A DNA stretch of 8,190 bases. Origin: an uncultured Coriobacteriales bacterium (lineage in GTDB: Bacteria; Actinomycetota; Coriobacteriia; Coriobacteriales; UMGS124). Below, piece by piece: positions 4,671 through 8,190 of the stretch (its first letter is position 1; the number at the start of each line of letters is the position of its first letter). Where the stretch lies: positions 1-8,190 of the forward strand of contig CAKUKJ010000083.1 of assembly GCA_934662525.1 (NCBI GenBank). Reading direction: 5' to 3'. Made by a program: the position numbers and the translations under genes. The notes under the pieces were generated by a model. That model saw nothing but the letters and a program-made list of their open reading frames with translations. It was not told the origin of the DNA and made no database searches.

Positions 4671-6077
4671 ATGACCGGAATAGCGCTCGTCATCGCGTTC
4701 ATCATGGCCATCGTGGTCATGATTGTGATGATTTCCAAGCTCAAGATTCACCCGTTTATCTCCATCATGCTTGTGTCGCTCGTCTTTGGTCTCGTGGCCG
4801 GCATCCCGCTGGTCAACCAGACGCTTGAGGATGGCACGACGGTCTCCGGCATCGCTTCCGTCATCGGCGCCGGCTTCTCGAGCACCTTCACCAGCATCGG
4901 CATCGTCATCATCCTGGGCGCCCTCGTCGGTTCCATCCTTGAGGCCACGGGTGGCGCGTTCAAGCTGGCAGACATGGTGGTCGGCCTCGTGGGCAAGAAG
5001 CACCCCGAGATTGCCATGGAGCTCATGGGTTGGATCGTCTCCATCCCCGTGTTCTGCGACTCGGGTTTCGTCATCCTGAACCCCATCCGCAAGGCCATCG
5101 TGCAAAAGACCGCCGCGAGCTCGGTCATGCTGACCGTGTGCCTGTCGTGCGGCCTGTACGTGTCCCACGTCTTCATTCCGCCGACGCCTGGCCCCATCGC
5201 AGCCGCCGGCTCGCTCGGGCTTGAGAACGACCTGCTGCTCGTCATGGGCCTGGGCGTTGTCTGCTCCATCCTGCCACTTATCGCGGGCGTCGTCTTCGCC
5301 CGTTTCATCGGCAAGCGCGTGACGGCCGCCGACGAGGCCGACAACAGCGGCACCGTCGCCACCTATGAGGAGATCAAGGCCCAATACGGCAAGCTCCCCG
5401 GCGGGCTCAACACGCTTGCCCCCATCGTGGTGCCCATCGTCCTCATGGCCCTGGGCTCCATCTCCTCCATGGCCAAGTGGACCGGCTTCGGCGCCGATTT
5501 GTGCAGCTTCTTCGGCACGCCCATGATCGCCCTCGCAATGGGCGTCGTCTTCGGTGTCATCCAGCTTGCGACTGCGGACAAGCTCGACAAGTTCCACGAC
5601 CTCGTGCAGGAGACGCTCAAGACCGTGGGCCCGATCCTGTTCATCACCGCCGCCGGCGGCGTTCTGGGCAAGGTCATCTCCTCCACCGACATGGTGAACT
5701 TCATCAAGGAGCAGGCCGGCACGCTTGAGGCGCTCGGCATCTTCTTCCCGTTCCTGCTTGCCGCCATCCTCAAGACCGCGCAGGGTTCCTCCACCGTCGC
5801 CATCACCACGACGGCCGGCATCCTGGCCCCCGTCATGGCGACGCTCGGCCTGGATACCCCCGTCGCCGCCGCGCTCGCCGTCATGGCCATCGGTGCCGGC
5901 GCCATGACCGTGTCGCATGCCAACGACTCCTATTTCTGGGTGGTCACCAACTTCGGCGCCATGCAGCCCGACCAGGGCTACAAGACGCAGACCGTCGCCA
6001 CGGGCATTCTGGGTGTGGCTGGCGTTCTCAACGTCTGGATCGTGTACATGATTTGCCAGGCAATGGGACTCGCCTAA
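4671..6077 (+). CDS. GntP-family permease, probably for glycerate or a related sugar acid
   Basis: The 468-residue integral membrane protein has the length and motifs of the GntP family (gluconate/D-serine/glycerate:H+ symporters; relatives are GntP, GntT, DsdX). It opens with a membrane segment (residues of about 2-22) and continues with many hydrophobic stretches. Family hallmarks are PVFCDSGFVIL (126-136), HVFIPPTPGPIAAA (166-179), KTAQGSSTVAI (368-378) and SHANDSYFWVV (415-425); a hydrophilic loop lies at about 212-245. The start has AGGAGG 5 bases upstream. It is the first gene of an operon with the glycerate kinase, whose start follows 24 bases after the stop. That partner makes glycerate the best substrate guess; gluconate or another aldonate is possible. 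The leader can fold over the ribosome site. Confidence 0.92.
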   Translation: MTGIALVIAFIMAIVVMIVMISKLKIHPFISIMLVSLVFGLVAGIPLVNQTLEDGTTVSGIASVIGAGFSSTFTSIGIVIILGALVGSILEATGGAFKLADMVVGLVGKKHPEIAMELMGWIVSIPVFCDSGFVILNPIRKAIVQKTAASSVMLTVCLSCGLYVSHVFIPPTPGPIAAAGSLGLENDLLLVMGLGVVCSILPLIAGVVFARFIGKRVTAADEADNSGTVATYEEIKAQYGKLPGGLNTLAPIVVPIVLMALGSISSMAKWTGFGADLCSFFGTPMIALAMGVVFGVIQLATADKLDKFHDLVQETLKTVGPILFITAAGGVLGKVISSTDMVNFIKEQAGTLEALGIFFPFLLAAILKTAQGSSTVAITTTAGILAPVMATLGLDTPVAAALAVMAIGAGAMTVSHANDSYFWVVTNFGAMQPDQGYKTQTVATGILGVAGVLNVWIVYMICQAMGLA

Positions 6078-6101
6078 AGGCCGTCCCGAGAGGAACCCGT
6101 G

Positions 6102-7286
6102 ATGTACGAGAACTTCCTGATTGTGCCCGACTCGTTCAAAGGCACCATGAGCGCCATCGACGTGTGCCGCATTATGGCCGAGACGCTGCAGGAGCGCTTC
6201 CCCGAGGCCAAGGTCACCACCATCCCCATGGCCGACGGCGGCGAGGGCACGGTCGACGCCTTCTTGGCGGCCAACCCCGGTCAGCGCATCACCTGCGAGG
6301 TGTGCGGGCCCTATCGCGAGCCCGTCGAGGGCTTCTACGGCCTGCTCGACGACGGCACGGCGATCATCGAGATGGCGGCCTGCGCGGGACTGCCGCTTGT
6401 GGGCAAGAACCGCCGGGCCGACAAGACCACGACGTTTGGCGTGGGTCAGCTTGTGCTCGACGCGCTCGACCATGGGGCCAAGAAGATCATCATGGGCCTG
6501 GGCGGCAGCTGCACCAACGAGGGCGGCACGGGAATGGCGTCGGCGTGCGGCGTGAGGTTCTACGACGCGACGGGTGCGGAGTTCCTGCCGGTGGGAGGGA
6601 CGCTCTCACATATCTCGCGCATCGACGTCTCGGGCATGAACCCCAAGCTCAAGGACGTCGAGATCATCACGATGTGCGACATCGACAACCCCCTATGCGG
6701 CGTGACGGGCGCCTCTGCCATCTTCGGCCCGCAGAAGGGGGCCACCCCCGAGCAGGTGGACATGCTCGACGCCGGCCTGGCGCACCTCGCAGCCGTCGTG
6801 AAGCGCGACCTGGGCGCCGACGTGCTCGACCTGCCGGGGGGCGGGGCAGCGGGCGGCATGGGCGCGGGCATGGTGGCCTTCTTTGGCTCGCACCTGCAGA
6901 TGGGCACGCAGACCGTGCTCGATACCGCGCACTTCGACGACCTCGTGAAAGACGCCGACATCGTGTTTTCCGGCGAGGGGTGCTTCGACGGCCAGTCGCT
7001 GCACGGCAAAGTCGTCGTGGGCGTGGCGAGCAGGTGCAAGGCCGCGCACACCCCGCTCATCGCGGTGGCCGGAGTCATCGACGACACGGTGGTGCCTTCT
7101 GCCGCGCAGGCCGGCGTGAGCCACATCGCCTGCATCAACCGCACGGGCGTGCCGCTTGAGGTGGCGATCAAGCACCCACGTTCCAACCTGGCCCATACCA
7201 TGGGCCTGCTGTCCGAGCTGCTGGCCACCCAAGATGAGGCGACCCTGCCCGCAAGGCTGCATCTGCACTCGCCGGCGGGGAGGTAG
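6102..7286 (+). CDS. garK: Glycerate 2-kinase (class I, GarK/GlxK family)
   Basis: The 394-residue cytoplasmic enzyme phosphorylates D-glycerate with ATP to 2-phosphoglycerate, which enters lower glycolysis. Family signatures in order: VPDSFKGTMSA (8-18), MADGGEGTVDA (43-53), GLGGSCTNEGGTGMASA (132-148), CDIDNPLCG (192-200), FGPQKGATP (208-216) and SGEGCFDGQSLHGK (290-303). Length is normal for GarK/GlxK. The GTG at 6099 and ATG at 6102 are adjacent; ATG is chosen because AGAGG lies 8 bases upstream of it. It is the second gene of the permease operon. Compared with the usual family sequences, the TGEGRID-type motif reads SGEGCFD (C294 for Arg) and GGSATNDGG reads GGSCTNEGG; both are unusual but probably tolerated. 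The residues after about 375 are a tail not obviously part of the fold. Confidence 0.93.
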   Translation: MYENFLIVPDSFKGTMSAIDVCRIMAETLQERFPEAKVTTIPMADGGEGTVDAFLAANPGQRITCEVCGPYREPVEGFYGLLDDGTAIIEMAACAGLPLVGKNRRADKTTTFGVGQLVLDALDHGAKKIIMGLGGSCTNEGGTGMASACGVRFYDATGAEFLPVGGTLSHISRIDVSGMNPKLKDVEIITMCDIDNPLCGVTGASAIFGPQKGATPEQVDMLDAGLAHLAAVVKRDLGADVLDLPGGGAAGGMGAGMVAFFGSHLQMGTQTVLDTAHFDDLVKDADIVFSGEGCFDGQSLHGKVVVGVASRCKAAHTPLIAVAGVIDDTVVPSAAQAGVSHIACINRTGVPLEVAIKHPRSNLAHTMGLLSELLATQDEATLPARLHLHSPAGR

Positions 7287-7326
7287 AGGGAGACCTGCCG
7301 TAATCAACGGTTTAGAGAGAGTGCAG

Positions 7327-7381
7327 CCAAGGCCTGTCTTCTCCATGCGTTTGCATGAGGAAGACAGGTCTTGGTCATTTT
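7327..7381 (+). terminator. Long hairpin between convergent genes
   Basis: Positions 7327-7348 pair with 7353-7374 over 22 bp (one mismatch, two G-T wobbles) around loop GTTT; CCTGTCTTC/GAAGACAGG is the longest perfect block. TCATTTTGA follows on the plus strand, a weak T tract, 41 bases after the glycerate kinase stop. On the minus strand it lies 27 bases past the stop of the convergent gene, but no T tract follows there. It probably ends the plus operon and may serve as a 3' barrier for both genes. Confidence 0.6.
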
Positions 7382-7400
7382 GAGCGAGATTGTGAGACAG

Positions 7401-8190
7401 TCAGCCGATGAGCACTCGCTTGCCTTTGAAGGCAAAGCCGTAGGCGCGGATACGGTCTTGGGGAATGCCATGCGCTTCAAGGCTTGCCGCGTAGCGTTTC
7501 TCGGCAATCTGCGCCTTGGCCGCAGCGACGGTCTCGTCGAGGCTCTTTTCGCGGCCGGGGTTGTACACCTTGAATTCGATGATGACGGCATCGTCGCGTT
7601 CGGGATTCAAGGGCTCGAGCATGACATCGTAGCGACCGTATCCGCTCTCGCGGTTCGACGTGACGATGTAGCGGCCGCGCAGCTCAACGAGCAGCCCGAG
7701 CACAAAGCCGTGATAAAAGCGTTCGGGTTCCCGCTCCGCCGGGCGGGTGCCTGAGTCGAATAGGCTGAACGTATCGAGGGCGACGTCGTTCATGTATCCG
7801 TTCATCGCATCGAGGTCGCCTGAAAGCAGCGCTTGGACAAACCCGTTGTAGTACGAGGCGCTTTGCTCGAACCAACCGCGAACCATCGTGTCGAAGCCGA
7901 GCGTTACCTCGCGGTTTGTCAGCGCAAGCTCATAAGTTCCGCCTTGGTCGATCGTTTGCCGGGACACGACCTTCAGATAGCCGTTGGCGAGCAGCAACGC
8001 CCATACGGCCCCCGGCTTGCTCGACAGCTCGCCGAAAGCGACTTGCTCGTCAAGGGTCTTGAAAACCGTCTCTCCTTGCAGAAGGTGCTCGAAATCCTCC
8101 TTGATCTGGGAGTCTCCCTCGCGTACGAGCCTGCTTGCCAGGGCGTTGCTGCTTGTGTTCGCCCAATACGGCTCCGCCTTGCCGTATTTG
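7401..8190 (-). CDS. AAA-ATPase-like/PD-(D/E)XK nuclease-domain protein, C-terminal part
   Basis: The frame is open from the right edge to a TGA at 7401-7403 and shows the last 262 residues; the start lies outside. An in-frame TTG at 7997 is an internal Leu, not a start, since coding continues unbroken upstream. The C-terminal part (from about RGRYIVTSNRESGYGRYDVML to IIEFKVYNPG) has the PD-(D/E)XK signature: Asp in RYDVML, then E-x-K in IEFKV. The upstream helical part (WFEQSASYYNGFVQALLSGD) matches the linker of proteins in which an AAA-ATPase_like domain precedes a DUF1703/PDDEXK_9 domain; these are abundant, often multi-copy, in gut anaerobes and of unproven function. Codon use is less G/C-biased than in the neighbouring genes (CAA, GTT and TTG are common), which suits a mobile or accessory gene. 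It converges on the glycerate operon. Confidence 0.85.
   Translation of the reverse strand, partial: KYGKAEPYWANTSSNALASRLVREGDSQIKEDFEHLLQGETVFKTLDEQVAFGELSSKPGAVWALLLANGYLKVVSRQTIDQGGTYELALTNREVTLGFDTMVRGWFEQSASYYNGFVQALLSGDLDAMNGYMNDVALDTFSLFDSGTRPAEREPERFYHGFVLGLLVELRGRYIVTSNRESGYGRYDVMLEPLNPERDDAVIIEFKVYNPGREKSLDETVAAAKAQIAEKRYAASLEAHGIPQDRIRAYGFAFKGKRVLIG

Noticed and set aside
4593..6473. 626-codon minus-strand open frame opposite the permease and kinase
   Set aside because: The product is His/Gly/Asp/Glu/Arg-rich low-complexity sequence spanning two recognised genes; it is an antisense shadow.
7401..7997. TTG at 7997 as the start of the right-edge gene
   Set aside because: The frame continues upstream without a stop to the window edge, and the upstream residues look like part of the same protein, so this is a truncated view, not a short gene.

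Overview
The window is GC-rich, with strong G/C preference at third codon positions. Its gene content fits an anaerobic gut actinobacterium of the class Coriobacteriia (Eggerthella/Slackia-type): a Tat-exported flavin reductase of the fumarate-reductase fold, a GntP-type permease with a glycerate kinase, and an AAA-ATPase/PD-(D/E)XK protein. The taxonomic call is an inference from gene types and base composition, not from a marker gene.

Left part (minus strand). A partial gene leaves the window at base 1; its 338 visible residues have a weak PDZ plus S41-peptidase look. Upstream of it, and read in the same direction, is a 731-residue Tat-secreted FAD-dependent reductase. The two are separated by a small hairpin and a good intrinsic terminator that ends only about 22 bases before the next start codon. 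Divergent from the reductase, across 221 bases holding a clear sigma-70-type promoter and short inverted repeats, is a 141-residue DtxR/MntR-family metal-dependent repressor followed by its own branched terminator.

Middle (3960-4670). About 700 bases carry no credible gene but are unusually structured. First comes a cluster of hairpins with C-rich loops and an exposed anti-Shine-Dalgarno-like stretch, ending in a strong stem: a candidate small RNA. Next come two tandem copies, 119 bases apart, of an element of about 80-100 bases that folds into a long nested hairpin. Arm differences between the copies include compensatory base-pair changes, and an invariant apical GTCCAG could pair with an invariant 3' CTGG tail. 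Last is a leader whose stem overlaps the ribosome binding site of the next gene.

Right part (plus strand). A GntP-family permease and a class I glycerate 2-kinase form a two-gene operon with a 24-base gap, so the likely job is uptake of glycerate (or a related sugar acid) and its phosphorylation into glycolysis. A 22-bp hairpin separates the operon from a convergent partial gene on the minus strand, the C-terminal part of an AAA-ATPase-like/PD-(D/E)XK protein that leaves the window at the right edge.

The strongest candidate for something undescribed is the tandem structured element at 4282-4500, which may be part of the permease mRNA leader; the C-rich-loop RNA candidate at about 4112-4247 is second.
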